A stretch of 64,000 nucleotides of DNA from contig CM054179.1 of NCBI GenBank assembly GCA_028829895.1, positions 75,116,544 through 75,180,543 on the forward strand. The letters run 5' to 3'. This DNA is from Sinotaia quadrata (taxonomy: Eukaryota; Mollusca; Gastropoda; Architaenioglossa; Viviparidae). Below, piece after piece: positions 1 through 11,320 of this stretch (positions within the stretch are counted from its first letter, which is position 1; each line of letters opens with the position of its first letter). The notes under the pieces are model-generated. The model saw nothing but the letters and a program-made list of their open reading frames with translations, did no database searches and was not told the origin of the DNA. A program made the position numbers and the translations under genes.

Positions 1-240
1 TTGGCGTGCTGTTCAAGACGCTGTGAAGCGTGAACAGAAGGTACTCGGACAAAGCAGAGAGTAGGACTGATTGATTGATTGATTGAGTGTAGGGGGGGGG
101 GGGCGCTTCCGGCTTCCGCCACTTTCGCGAGCGTAGGCCTGAGTGTGCCTAACTCTACATCAAAGTTATACAAAGTACCGCCAGCTAGACTTGCTACCTT
201 AGGTGATTGTTGACACAGAAACTTAGATAATCAAAGAGAT
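1..240. repeat. Fragment of a dispersed repeat with an inverted partner near 24.1 kb
   Basis: The stretch containing ACATCAAAGTTATACAAAG and GGCGTGCTGTTC reappears in reverse complement at about 24,070-24,140, with small insertions and deletions between the copies. No coding potential was seen. A poly-G run lies near 92-103. Confidence 0.55.
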
Positions 241-288
241 TAGATTCTCTCTTCTCTTGTTAATTTCTTTTCTGTCTCTGTCTTTTTG

Positions 289-289
289 T

Positions 290-344
<55 letters not shown>

Positions 345-345
345 C
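289..345. repeat. (CT)n-(CA)n microsatellite
   Basis: A CT run passes directly into a CA run. Just downstream (about 400-450) are degenerate copies of an AAAGTCAC-type motif that also flanks other composite repeats in this window. Confidence 0.9.
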
Positions 346-689
346 CATAACTTGCCCATTTGAAACATATTCACGTTTTCACAGAATGAAGTCTTAGGAA
401 ATAAAGTCACAATGAAAAATGTCACCGGAAGTAAAGTCACAATATATGTTTAATATAAAGTCGTAAGTCAGTGTGATTGTGTTATACTGTTTATTAACTG
501 TAAGTGAAGGACGAAATGTCACGGAGGTTAACAGCTCGCTGAAGATGTGCGTGGTTCAAATACAGTTCGGGGTGAAAAAACGTTAATAATTATAATGTAT
601 GCGTGTATGTCCGCTATTGTCTTTGGTGTGCACGTGCGTGTATTTTATATACCGTATAAATGCATTCTAAATCATACATTTAGTTCTGT

Positions 690-803
690 TTGTATTAATT
701 TTATTTGTAAGTCCATATATATGTTCATTATTTACTGAATAACAGTAAAAGGAAGTAAGCGGCGGCTCTGTTGGATCGCGGTTCGATTCTCCCTCGGGAT
801 TAA

Positions 804-868
<65 letters not shown>

Positions 869-1160
869 TGTGATTTGTCCGTCGTATACATATTATAATC
901 CATATTATAATTCACAATTTTAATAAAATGATTTATTCATACATAGTCATGTTTTATGCCTATAGTCCATAAACACGTATATTATTGACTGAATAACAAT
1001 AAATGACAGTTAGCGATTGCGCAGATTAACATATCGCCCAAGAGGATCGTGGTTGTGATTCTCGCTCAGAGTAAAATATGTTTTATTTTGTTTTTGTTTG
1101 TGTACGTATGTTTGAGTGTGCTCGCGCGCGCGAGTGTGTGTGTGTGTATGTGTGTGACTG
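690..1160 (+). repeat. Two adjacent tRNA-like SINE units with (TG)n tails
   Basis: Unit 1 carries the RNA polymerase III B-box-like GGTTCGATTCT at about 780-790, preceded by GAATAACAGTAAAAGGAAGTA and followed by a long TG tract (about 804-870). Unit 2 (about 870-1,160) starts with a conserved ATTTATTCATAC region, has GACTGAATAACAATAAATGA, a decayed B box, and ends in another TG/CG tract. The same order is seen at 1,960-2,255 (minus), 20,180-20,245 (minus), 25,260-25,600 (plus) and 29,856-30,090 (minus). Calling it tRNA-derived rests on the B box and the family pattern only. It could instead be part of a larger composite element. Confidence 0.6.
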
Positions 1161-1299
1161 TAAATTAAAAGAATGTGCCTCTTATCTCTCCGACACAACT
1201 TACATAGTAAATATGACTTAAACTTTAGCAGTGGATATTACTGACAGTAATAAGAGCGGTTCATAATTGTGCTTCGATGAATTTATGTATACCAAGCAT

Positions 1300-1690
1300 G
1301 CAGCTCGCAAAACCAATGTATTCCTTTTTTTTTTTTAGAAACTTCAATCTGACGTGCATTGTTCGACAACTCTTTACTTGTTTAATACATACGGCTGGTA
1401 ACTGTGAATAAAATGTTCTTTAAAATATCACCTAACAAACATTACCAACAGATGTTTAGTGTGATATGACTGCTTGAAACATGATTTCATTGATACATTT
1501 TTATTTAGTTTCATTTTATGTAAATACGTCAGATTCTTTTCACTTCTGGAAATTATTTCTCGATCGAGATAAAAGAAAATTGAACTGTGTTAGCCGTATT
1601 ATTGATAGTGTTCTATTGTTCTTGTACTAGTGGGCGATTATAAAGTTGAAATATATAGTACTAATTGATCAAAACGGTCGGCATATCTGT
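1300..1690 (+). repeat. Dispersed repeat; inverted copy at 19,800-20,180
   Basis: The segment including CTTGTACTAGTGGGCGATTA and GATCAAAACGGTCG is found in reverse complement near 19,830-19,890. The similarity continues through TTTAATACATACGGCTGG. The copies differ by scattered substitutions, so they are old copies rather than a recent duplication. No ORF was seen. Confidence 0.75.
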
Positions 1691-1959
1691 AAGATATAGT
1701 AACTATAAATTTGAACGGTGACATGCAATATTAATAAAACTCACCTACCATACAACTATCTAACATGTTTATATTCCATTGAATGCTATAACCATATGAT
1801 TGCATTGGTGTCTTATTTTGTTTTAGCGTAGTTCTTTGGCGTTTCTTGGAATTACACTTGTAGTATTGGGTTACACATAGAGCTATAGTTTAAATCTTAT
1901 TTACTATGTGAGTTGTGTCGGAGAGATTAGAGGCAGATTCTTTTAAATTACAATCACAC

Positions 1960-1971
1960 ACACACATACAC

Positions 1972-2056
<85 letters not shown>

Positions 2057-2255
2057 AAACATCTTTAATTCAGAGAGAGAATCACACCACGATCTTCTTG
2101 GGCGAGAGGTTAGTTTCTGCACAATCACTTATTTCCATTCACTGTTATTCTATCTATAATTTACTTGTTTATGGACTTCAAGCATAACAATATAACTAAG
2201 TATGAAAAAATCATATAATTAAATGCGTGAATTATAATATGTTCCGATATACAAG
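1960..2255 (-). repeat. SINE-like composite unit with (CT)n/(CA)n, minus orientation
   Basis: The CA-CT-CA tract at about 1,965-2,052 is followed by the reverse complement of the SINE-like core (AATCACACCACGATCTTCTT, then CCATTCACTGTTATTC, then TTTATGGAC). It is the same family as the units at 870-1,160 and 25,260-25,500. Confidence 0.6.
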
Positions 2256-3424
2256 TCACACACACACACACACACATACTTGGCCCGACTCACTTCTGAA
2301 GACTTTAACTCTAGACCATACTTTTGAAGACTTCTATAATATTGTAGTTAAATAAAAATCAAAACTATATTTAGGGTTAGAATAATACTGAGAGCTAAAT
2401 TATGTGTTTAAAAATGAAATATAATAATAAATTAAAACTTAACATTACACATACAAAGTGGAGACCACATGTGTATACATTTCTGCAGACAGTGTGTATG
2501 GAGAACTGAAGACCACATATTTAAAGTAATACTAACTAATGAGGACATTCATTTCAAATGACTCTGTAAGTATTATTTAGATGTAAGCAAAGCATTTAAC
2601 ATGTAATGTTAATATGAATAAGTGATTTGTAAGTTTTAAAAGATAACAGAATTATTATTCATTTAAATGGTAATAAAAAATATAATCTGTCACTGCTCAT
2701 ACATAGCTATAGTAGATGATAATGAATTGAAGTCAGCAGTGTATTATTAGTCAAATATTCTCAGAGATGATAAATTCCAAATTCTCTCCTTATTGAATAG
2801 TTGTAAGTAATCACTGTGACATAAAATACAATACACGTATTTTGTGTTTCTAGTTACTAAGACATAGGGTAAACAATGAAATATATAGCCACACACAGTT
2901 TTATTGCATGCACTTGATAGAAAAGAAAAACTAACATAAATCTCTGATATGAAAAACATTTATTAACCTATATTAATACTTTAATTTTCTTGAAATGCAA
3001 ACAGAAAATGCACTAAAATCAACTACTTTTTTTTTGTTTTTCCCAATTCAAAGATTTACACTACATAATAAGTAATAGTAATAAAACTAATATGAAACAG
3101 TTCAACTTAACATAATTTGAAAGAAAGAAATGAAATGTAAAATCCTTACATTGTCCTATATGTTGAAACTAATCTCTCCAACAGTATATCAAACATTAAA
3201 AAATGAACACATTTAATTCCATTAAAAATTTGCATTTATTTCTTGCTGTTTAAAGAACTAAAAGTATGCAACAACAAAATTTTTAAAATACTTTTTCATA
3301 TAGTGCCAGAAATTATGTTGAAATGAACATGGATATGATAGTCCTACCATTTATTACAATCTATTACTTTTTAACATTTACTAATGTACAGAATCAAAGA
3401 TAATCTTTAAGATAGTTATTTAAT
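2256..3424. other. AT-rich intergenic DNA, nothing recognised
   Basis: A short CA tract lies near 2,258-2,276. Otherwise this is AT-rich sequence with only short chance ORFs. No conserved motif, splice pattern or repeat partner was seen. Confidence 0.6.
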
Positions 3425-3830
3425 ATATATAACCCTACCTCCAGACTTAAGGAGACCAAACATGCTTAAAATCCAGCCTTAAGTCGACCAACAGTATTAG
3501 GCAGACATGTGTGGTCTGCCTAAGTCTTGTACTATTTATTTGTATAAATAAAACCTCATTTTGCCAATTTTCTCTCTTTCTATTATCTTTATTGTAGTTA
3601 CCTATGACATATTTCATATTTAATATATTATATAACCCTACCTCCAGACTTAAGGAGACTAAACATGCTTAAAATCCAGCCCTTAAGTCGACCAACAGCA
3701 TTAGGCAGATATGTGTGGTCTGCCTAAGTCTTGTACTATTTATTTGTATAAATAAAACCTCATTTTGCCAATTTTCTCTCTTTCTATTATCTTTATTGTA
3801 GTTACCTTTATCATATTTCATATTTCAATA
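3425..3830 (+). repeat. Two direct copies (period about 203 bp) of a hairpin-bearing repeat
   Basis: AACCCTACCTCCAGACTTAA occurs at 3,431 and again at 3,634, and similarity continues for nearly the whole unit. Each copy contains a hairpin. In copy 1 the stem is TTAGGCAGAC (3,497-3,506) pairing with GTCTGCCTAA (3,514-3,523) around a 7-nt loop. Copy 2 has the same stem with one G-T pair. A third, diverged copy lies on the other strand at 34,740-34,975 and keeps the hairpin. No protein is encoded. Confidence 0.85.
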
Positions 3831-4070
3831 GATTTTCCTGTGAATTTGAGTATAGTTTACAAAATCTCTAAGTTAAGAGTCACACTAGTTTTGACACAAC
3901 ACCATCATTAAGTACCATAGATGATAGAAATGTACTTGGCAGAAATTCAAACTAAATGAATGCAATAAAAACTTAGCTATTTAATTACATTTTAAAATAA
4001 ATAAATCTGTTGTCATGTTACACACACTTAGTTTTCAAGTATCTGTTCATATTATTGTATTAATTTGACT

Positions 4071-4297
4071 TTAAAAAAGTGTTTGTGTCTTCTTAGATGT
4101 TATAGTGTTTCTAATAAAGTCCTTGATTTGTTTCCAAGTTCTTGTATTTAAGGCATGTTCATCAGCTTTGCACTTGTCAATTTCCTTCTTCCCAGGCAGT
4201 TTTTTCAGAGCAATATGCTTACTGAAATGTTTCATCACTGCCACTTTCTCTTCTTCTTTCCAAGATCTCTTAACAATGACTTTTGATTTGGATAATC
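4071..4297 (-). CDS. Recombinase-like gene, exon 5 (Myb/SANT-like C-terminus)
   Basis: The acceptor is AATTTCAG. The exon reads open to TAA at 4,071-4,073. It contains RSWKEEEKVAVMKHF, LPGKKEIDKC and TRTWKQIKDFIRNTI, a spacing of two tryptophans and a PGK...C motif. I recognise this pattern as the usual C-terminal module of this protein family. Its presence in frame at the end strongly supports the exon chain. Confidence 0.75.
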
Positions 4298-7200
4298 CTG
4301 AAATTCAAAATTACATAATTGTTTGACTCTGCAAGTCTTAAAAATAATTTAGAGAGACAGTCCACAAATAAATTCATGAATATGTCTTACTTGAACAAAT
4401 CAATAATAATTCTTTATTTATAAAATTTGAGAGATTATTTTTACACTAAAAACTATAATAAATATATGTAATCTCAAGCTTTAAACTTTGAGTGAGCACT
4501 GAGAAAAATCATTCTTTAAGACTAAGGCAATTTTGGATGGGATACTCAAATACTTCACTCATATGCTTCTTCAGATGTTTTATAATTACAGTGTCACCCA
4601 ATTTATAAATAGTAAAACAGTAAATAAAAAGTGACATTTTAATTTTGAATGAGTAGCAAAAGAACATTTTCAAGATATAATATTCAAAGAAGTGGCTTAA
4701 AATACATTCTTTCAATCCCAATTTTTTTCCAGACACCTGTCTACAAGCTAATGATATGATAGGTTTAAAAAAATCATCAAACAAGCAAATTTAACATATT
4801 CAGACTGAAGACAAAGAAAATCTTAAAGATGAAATTGTAAATACATGTAGACATATCTGTGAAACTATATGTCTTACACTTAGAGACAGGGTTCAGATAT
4901 TAAAAGAAAGGAATATGTATACAATCCAATCATTTTAAGATTGCTGTTAAGTTAGTCCTGCAAACCCTTGAATACTTTCCCCATTCAACCCCCGCCCCCA
5001 ACAACAAACTAGTAGTGCATTGAAACCTGTTTGCCCTGTCTGGTAAAGCCTTCAAATACAATTTCTAAACAAATAAAGAGATTGGTTTGAGGGTGGTCTC
5101 AAACCATTAGCCAATCATTTACTTTATAGAATCATGGTAAAATATAATTTTGTTACAACACTTTTAGTGCGAAGCTTCTATGCAGTTTCTGAGATTATAG
5201 AGAAACAGTAATTTTATTTTAATAAAATTAAAACATTATGCAACTAAATTAGTAAAAAAATAGAAACATAATTCTGAATGGGGAGAAGAACTTACGAACT
5301 ACAATAAAGGAAAGAATTATAATGATTAAAAAGTACTTCATCTGGAAACCAAAATGTACATTTAAAAACACTTTTAGATAACAGTACTATATGTATTTAG
5401 CTATTAATTTACTATCAGCAGTCAGTTTTTTAATATTTCAGAGAAAAGTTGTAAAAATAATTAATACATGTGCAAGTAAATTATTAAATAAATACTAATA
5501 TTATTTTTCATAATATATATTAAATGTAATATTTGTAAAGCCAAGACCCTGAAAATATAATTGCTGGATTAAATTTTATTGCTAAATTAATGTGTGCACA
5601 CATTTTTTTACTTTTTTTAATGAAAATAAGTTGCAGGAGACTTCAGCTTGATTGTCAACATTTTGTTGAAAACATAGCATCAGTAAAATCTGATTAGAAA
5701 CCGAGGAGAGTTGTTTCAAAGTAACTACAAAATTGAGGATTGGACAATCGATCTTGATACTTTAATCCAGAGTTTTAAACTCATTAGAAACAGAGTAGGG
5801 TTGTCACAAAGTAACTACAAAATTGAAGATTGGACAATCAATCTTGATACTTTAATCCAGACCTTAATACTTAATAGTGAAAGCGTAATTCAGAATATGT
5901 CTTTATAAATCTTTATCACCATGTACAGTTTAATGAATGGAAAGTTGTCAAATTACCCTTATTCATGCTTTATTTTCATTTCTGCCTGTACTTATTTAAA
6001 ACTAAATAAAAGCACATACATAAGTAGTAATACTGATTTTGCTTATGTTCTCAATTAACCTAGATTCTTATTTACTGTCTTTAATCCTCACACTTAATAA
6101 ATAAATAGTAACTATCTAAATTCCAAAATATCAATCCATCACAGAATGAAAAGGAACTGAAGTGAGTGATGCCATACATAAAACATTCACTTTTAAAACC
6201 ATGTATTTGTGTATGTTCAGCACTTAAAACAAAGTTTAAATTGAACAATATTTAATTTTGTGGTAAACAAAAATTAGTGTGGCTTACCCAATGGCTGAGC
6301 TTTTGTGGCAACGCCACTCAAATGAACTTGAACAGACTGGCTCACACTACTGGGATCTGATCTTACTGTCAACAAAATACAATAGTCATACTGAATTTTA
6401 ATATACTGATATTCTGCTTTTGTAGATTTTCATTCAATAGCAAAAAACCCAAAGAGAATTACTCCCATTAAAACTTAACCAATAGTCTGATGCATATTTT
6501 ATAAATCTGACAATGCATGATTGCAAAATGTGTTTTAAAGTTTATTTGAGCTTTATTTCAAAATATTATAATACTAAGAGTTATTAATCAGTAAGTACCC
6601 AAAGCAACACCACCCCCTAATTACTATTATGGTATACTATATTACAACAACACAAAGTAGTCTCCATGTAAACTAAGACACTCTGATTAATAAATTGGCA
6701 TTACTTTACAATTTTTTTGTTAAAAGAGTGAAAGTCTTTTAAAACATGAAATGTTACTCACTGGTTCCTTCTTCAGATTCATCCTCAGAAGTGTCTACAC
6801 TATCATCTTCGCTGACTTCTTCTAGAACTGAAAGTAATATGCAATTGGATCTGAATTGGCAAGTTAAAAACACTGGTAGTGAATTATTTTGAGTACAAAA
6901 ACATGCAAAATTTAAATATGACATTTTTCACAAACTTTTTCAGGATATAATGTGTGCATTCAGTATATGTACAGTTTTGCCCTATAATTTTATATTAGTC
7001 AAGATAACTAATATTTCTCACTTGAGGATCAAGTTATATTCAATGTGCAAGACTGAAAATGGTTGCTCATTACTAATAACATTAAATAGTTATTCTATTT
7101 CTTTAAAAAAAAAATGTTATTTCTTACATTTAAAGTGTGAGAAATCTCTTTTGATACTATAATAAGTACAAGGCAAACTTTATTTGTACTAAATAAAACT

Positions 7201-10200
7201 GTTTACATATTAAAAATATGGAAGAAAAGAAATTTCAGTACCTTCATCTGCATTGACAGTGATGGTATCTAGAGTCAATCCCTGAGCTGCAGTTAGTGTC
7301 CCAGTTTCCATTCCCATTAGCAGTTTTGCTATTTTGGCTGCCTGGAAGGTAGCTTCTGGAAGTCTGTAAAAATTCCTATGAACCCGGATATCATGCCCCA
7401 TAAAATCTGCCAAAACATCCAACTCGTTGTCTTTTAGGTTTATTACTTGTGAAATTGTAGCAATATGCTTTCGTAATGCAGTTGACTTCATCTGGTCAGG
7501 ATTTTTCACATTGCTTTTATTTGCAAATAAACGCAGGCATTTATCACCTCTTAAATGTCTCACTGAAATGTTGTTTGTTACTGGGAATAGAAAATTGTTG
7601 TCATGGGAAACATTCATATTCTGTCTATGACTTATTAACGTTTCAAGAGATTCATTCATTTCTTTTGTCAGCAGAACAGGTACAGTACGACCTCTTTTCC
7701 CACAAATTTCAATTCGAGTTAGTGTTGTACACAACTTTTGTTCAAATACAGAGAGTGACTGTAGTACATCATTATCGTGCACACTGTTTCTAGACTGAAA
7801 GTCTGCGATTGTCATTTTTGATACTTCTCCCTGTCTTCTGCGATTAAACATTATAGTCTGTACCAACAAACATTGATTTAATTCATCCCATGCTGACCTT
7901 TTCTCATTTTCATCTGCTGATTCTGTCCTAAGGACTTTTATACAGTTGGAAGCTGTTTCCTGGATATAGGTAGACATCTTGACTACATCTTCTGTGAGGG
8001 GAAGAAGTTTGGGTTTGTTCCGTTTGACTTTATGAATTGTTCTCAAAGCATGGTGAGATACTTCTTCAGTCCATTTGATATTCATCAAGTCAATGAACCG
8101 TTGGGTCTCTTTTTCATCTTCAATACAATTATTCTGAATTCTGCTGGCTTTTAAGAGCAATGCACATTTTTTTAAATTGTGTCCTAACTTAAGAGCAAGA
8201 GACGGTATTCCAAATTCCTGTGTGACTGGTTTAAAACCACAAAGTGACTTTACTCCCTCAGTGACAGTTTCATACATTGATGGTGTAAGAAAATCTTCAA
8301 GTCTGGCAGAGGGTCTGTTGCTAATCTCACGCATCTTAATCAGTAATCTAGTAGTCTCTCTCAGTTTGGTTCTTATGTAATTGTGTTGTTCACTGTCATG
8401 TCCATTCTTTCTAAATTCTTTCTGCAAAAGTTGAACAATTAAGGAATCATTCCTTGCAACAAGGACCACTGCATCAGTGCGGAAAGTATGAAAAAACATG
8501 TGCATTTCATCGCTTACAGAAATGTCAGAATTAGGCAGTAAAAGCATACCTTGGGCTACCTTTTTTCGTCCTTTGATGTGCAATAAAGATTTATCTTGTA
8601 ATGTACATTTATGTTTCCAATAAATCTGTCTTTAAGAAATAGCCATAACAAAAAGAACATGGCACATACCTCTTGTAAGATGTTTTATCTTTTTTTCTAG
8701 GTCGGTGAACAACAATTAAATTACCTTCATTTTTCTGAAGGACTTGAATGTTGTGCATATGGTTTCCTAGATTCCTGATTTTTGTCAAAATATTACTCTT
8801 TATAAGATGGTCTTTCTCTTCCATGTACTCAATAACTTCCTTTTCTGTGCTGTGCCTTGTTGTAAGGTGTCTAGGAAGCTTCTTCTGAGGTATTTTACAA
8901 AATAAACAATAAAACGTTTTGTGCACTCCTGAATCTTGTACAACAATACTCTCTTGCTTATCAAAATCTCTGGTTTTGTTAGGAATAGGAGTTAAATTTA
9001 AAGATGATGTGGTGGTACTAGCATTTGAAATATTCAAAATTAGAGATGAATCTAACATCAGCTTTGGAAAGACAGTTGATGATGAAGAGTCACTATCTAC
9101 CACCATATTATTATCAAGAATGCTCAAGGAATCAAATTTACTGTCTTCACCACTGCCAGAAGAACCTTCTTGTGAGCTTATTTCAGGAAAGTATTCAATA
9201 TCAGTTCCTGTATCTGTCTCAAATGTATCCTCACAGTCACTTTCTTGCTAAAAAATTAAAAAACAAAACACATAAATGTACTAGTATTAGTACTAAGAAA
9301 TAAATGTGTATATATATCTGTGTGAGTGTGAATGTGTGTGTGCAAAACAATACATAAATACAAGTTTACATTTCTATGCCCAATGAAAAAAGCAAGATTT
9401 GTTAACAAATATGTAAAAAGAACAATATTTTCTAAACTTTCTGATAAATAGTATGCAGTAAGTCAGTTTATCCTCATCCCTATAATAATACATAGCTATT
9501 CCTAAAAGCAAATGCATCCAAGATTTAAAAAAAAAAATGTATGTGCCAATCTTTGGTTGATGAATTGTTTTTTTCAAAATTCTGGTATTATGACATGATC
9601 AACTGACATGTTTATAAATATATCAAACTCCCCCTCCCCCCAGCTTTAGTATAACTATAATTTAAAACATAAAATGATCCAATGGCAAGATGTTTGTATA
9701 GCAATATAGCAATTCAGTCTGTCATTCAATTCAAGAAATTAATTCCTGTTTAGCAATACTTTTTCTTTGATGAAAAAATAGATAACATTAACAAACAATT
9801 TGTATGTGAATTTCATGAACAATGATTCTGTGCTGCAGAGATGCCTTGTGCCTAGCAGAGAATGATTGCTGCTACTGCAGTGCGGGTTTTATAGCATATC
9901 TTTGTCTTTCATACTAAAATTTTAAGTTTAAAAGATATATCATTTATATGGGCTCTAAAAGTACTTCTAACAATCACCAGATATTGCCCAGTATTTAAAG
10001 TAATTTTACTTTGAAATGAACTATGAAGATCAAACATATTCCAAATTCCTCCGTTATGGACATTTCTTGCATTTATAATATGAGCATATATAATTATAAT
10101 CAGACAGGAGACTTGCTTTCATTGTTAATATGAACAGAATATGTCAATTGTCCTCTAGTATGACAACACATTATCCAAACAAAAAAAATGAGGCAACAGA

Positions 10201-11031
10201 ATGTGCAAGTTATATACTAAATAAGAGTTTAAAAAATGATTATGTCATTGTGAGAATATATTGATAAACTGGAGTAGATCATGCAATGAACATCATTTAT
10301 CTATAAGATAAATAAGATCTAAGAGCTAGATTATATAGTGTCACACACAGCAGGTGTATTCAGGTGTAATTATGTACCTGACATAATTAATACTACTAGC
10401 AGTCTTACATTCAAATGCCTATCCTTTGATAAAATTGCTACTACTAGTACTAGTACTTAGTAGTCTTTTACCAAGCCTTTTTCTACAACAAATAAATGAG
10501 AGATGTTATTGTTTTTTTAGTTTTGAGACAATTAAAGTACTCCTATCATCTGCATGAAAGCAAACAAACAAATGCAGCCAGCATAAGAAAATTTAAATTT
10601 GTTAATATGACACAGATACATACATTTCAAATGAATTAATACATATAGAGTCTAGACTGTCTATGCGTCCCAATTAGAAAGACGTTTGTATCACTCACTG
10701 GCTAATCCTTCTAATTTCTGTTACAATAACAATCCACTAAATTAGCCTACATTACGCGCGATATACAGTTTCGATAATGTTATTCCATTCAGATAATTAA
10801 AATTAATCAACAACCGCGTGCTTCCTAATTTACATCTGTGACTTTTAAATTTCAATCACTTTTAATGCCTTCATAGTTCAGAGTGGCCGAAGTTTTACGG
10901 GAACTATACAGAAGTTAAAGTGCAGTACAAATGGCATCGGTGAATTTTATTAATTATGGATATAAACTAATAAAGTATATAAGTATACTTACATAATTAT
11001 GAACATATCGGTCTGGATCTCTCTTCTCCAT
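4071..11031 (-). CDS. Tyrosine-recombinase-like zinc-finger protein, five exons, one frameshift
   Basis: This gene was assembled by splice sites and phase from exons 10,993-11,031, 7,242-9,247, 6,762-6,827, 6,288-6,365 and 4,071-4,297. In order, the protein has an acidic/Ser-rich N-terminus, a C2H2-like finger (FYCLFCK...HLTTRH), a CxxC...HxC finger, a helical core, a tyrosine-recombinase catalytic domain, an acidic stretch, and a Trp-containing Myb/SANT-like end. Recombinase residues visible are Arg in FNRRRQGEVSKMT, Lys in GKRGRTVPVLL, Arg in TALRKHIAT, and His and Tyr in MGHDIRVHRNFYRL. Uncharacterised proteins of this layout are common in fish and marine invertebrates, and the fold is that of Crypton/DIRS-type recombinases. 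Whether this copy is a host gene or transposon-derived is not settled. No terminal repeats were found around it. A 2-bp loss near 8,611-8,616 breaks the frame. All other exons are open and their phases match, so this is either an assembly error or a recent pseudogene. Function (DNA binding or recombination in the nucleus) is inferred. Confidence 0.75.
4298..6287 (-). other. Intron 4 of the recombinase-like gene
   Basis: This is AT-rich intron DNA. It contains a direct duplication with a period of about 90 bp at 5,694-5,875 (unit including GGATTGGACAATC). No other feature was recognised. Confidence 0.55.
5694..5875 (+). repeat. Direct duplication, period about 90 bp
   Basis: AGTAACTACAAAATTGA and TTGATACTTTAATCCAGA recur once each about 90 bp apart inside intron 4 of the recombinase-like gene. 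The plus-strand ORF across it is a by-product. Confidence 0.85.
6288..6365 (-). CDS. Recombinase-like gene, exon 4
   Basis: The acceptor is TTGACAG and the donor GTAAGC. The 78 nt keep phase 1 on both sides and encode a Ser/Val/Gln-rich linker (RSDPSSVSQSVQVHLSG...). No domain was recognised. An alternative acceptor 4 nt downstream in the same string would give a stop. Confidence 0.6.
6762..6827 (-). CDS. Recombinase-like gene, exon 3 (acidic linker)
   Basis: The acceptor is ACTTTCAG and the donor GTGAGT. The exon is 66 nt, phase 1 to phase 1, and encodes an acidic Ser/Asp/Glu stretch (EEVSEDDSVDTSEDESEEGT). Such a stretch is common between the catalytic and C-terminal domains of nuclear proteins. 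Confidence 0.7.
7242..9247 (-). CDS. Recombinase-like gene, exon 2 (fingers and catalytic domain)
   Basis: This exon of about 2 kb carries both finger motifs and the recombinase core. Its donor is GTACTG after ...NADE plus one base. Reading is open from 9,247 to about 8,611. It then meets a stop directly after CYGYFLKTDLLET and resumes in another frame at the expected HKC. One ACA-type dinucleotide unit appears to be missing. The second finger spans the break, so an intron here is unlikely. The lower part, about 456 codons, is fully open down to 7,242. Confidence 0.75.
9248..10992 (-). other. Intron 1 of the recombinase-like gene
   Basis: This is AT-rich intron sequence. The acceptor is TTTTTTAG just before 9,247. 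No exon, repeat family or RNA gene was recognised inside, apart from short TA/TG runs near 9,308-9,340. Confidence 0.55.
10993..11031 (-). CDS. Recombinase-like gene, exon 1 (start codon)
   Basis: ATG at 11,029-11,031 opens 13 codons that end in ...HNY, followed by a strong donor GTAAGTATAC. The phase is 0 and joins cleanly to exon 2, which begins QESDCEDTFE. No other in-frame start with a donor was seen upstream of exon 2. Exon 2 alone starts only at internal codons. Confidence 0.65.
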
Positions 11032-11320
11032 TATCGCTTGAGTGGTACCTGTACTCCGAGAATATTCTGTCGCAAGTGTTTGTAGCAAGGCTTGATCGAG
11101 TATTTATTAACTCAAGCCTCAATTGAGCGGATTCGTTCATTTACATCCTTTTTAACACCTTTTCTAATCTTTTTGGTGCTCTAACTTCTTCCGGTCTGGG
11201 CGGAAATACTGTAAAAGGAGGCGTGGGCATCCGAATCGCCGACTGGAACAAACCCCTTCCGTTAGTAAAGAGTGAAAAATCAAATACCTATTAACACCTA
11301 GGACTTAACTAGGCAGGGGC
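11032..11320 (-). promoter_or_regulatory. Putative 5' UTR and promoter of the recombinase-like gene
   Basis: This is less AT-rich than the surroundings and lies between the inferred start codon and the decayed satellite. No TATA box or initiator can be assigned with confidence, so placement rests on position alone. Confidence 0.3.

Noticed and set aside
780..790. tRNA gene based on GGTTCGATTCT
   Set aside because: No complete cloverleaf or acceptor stem could be drawn. The B box belongs to a dispersed SINE-like repeat.
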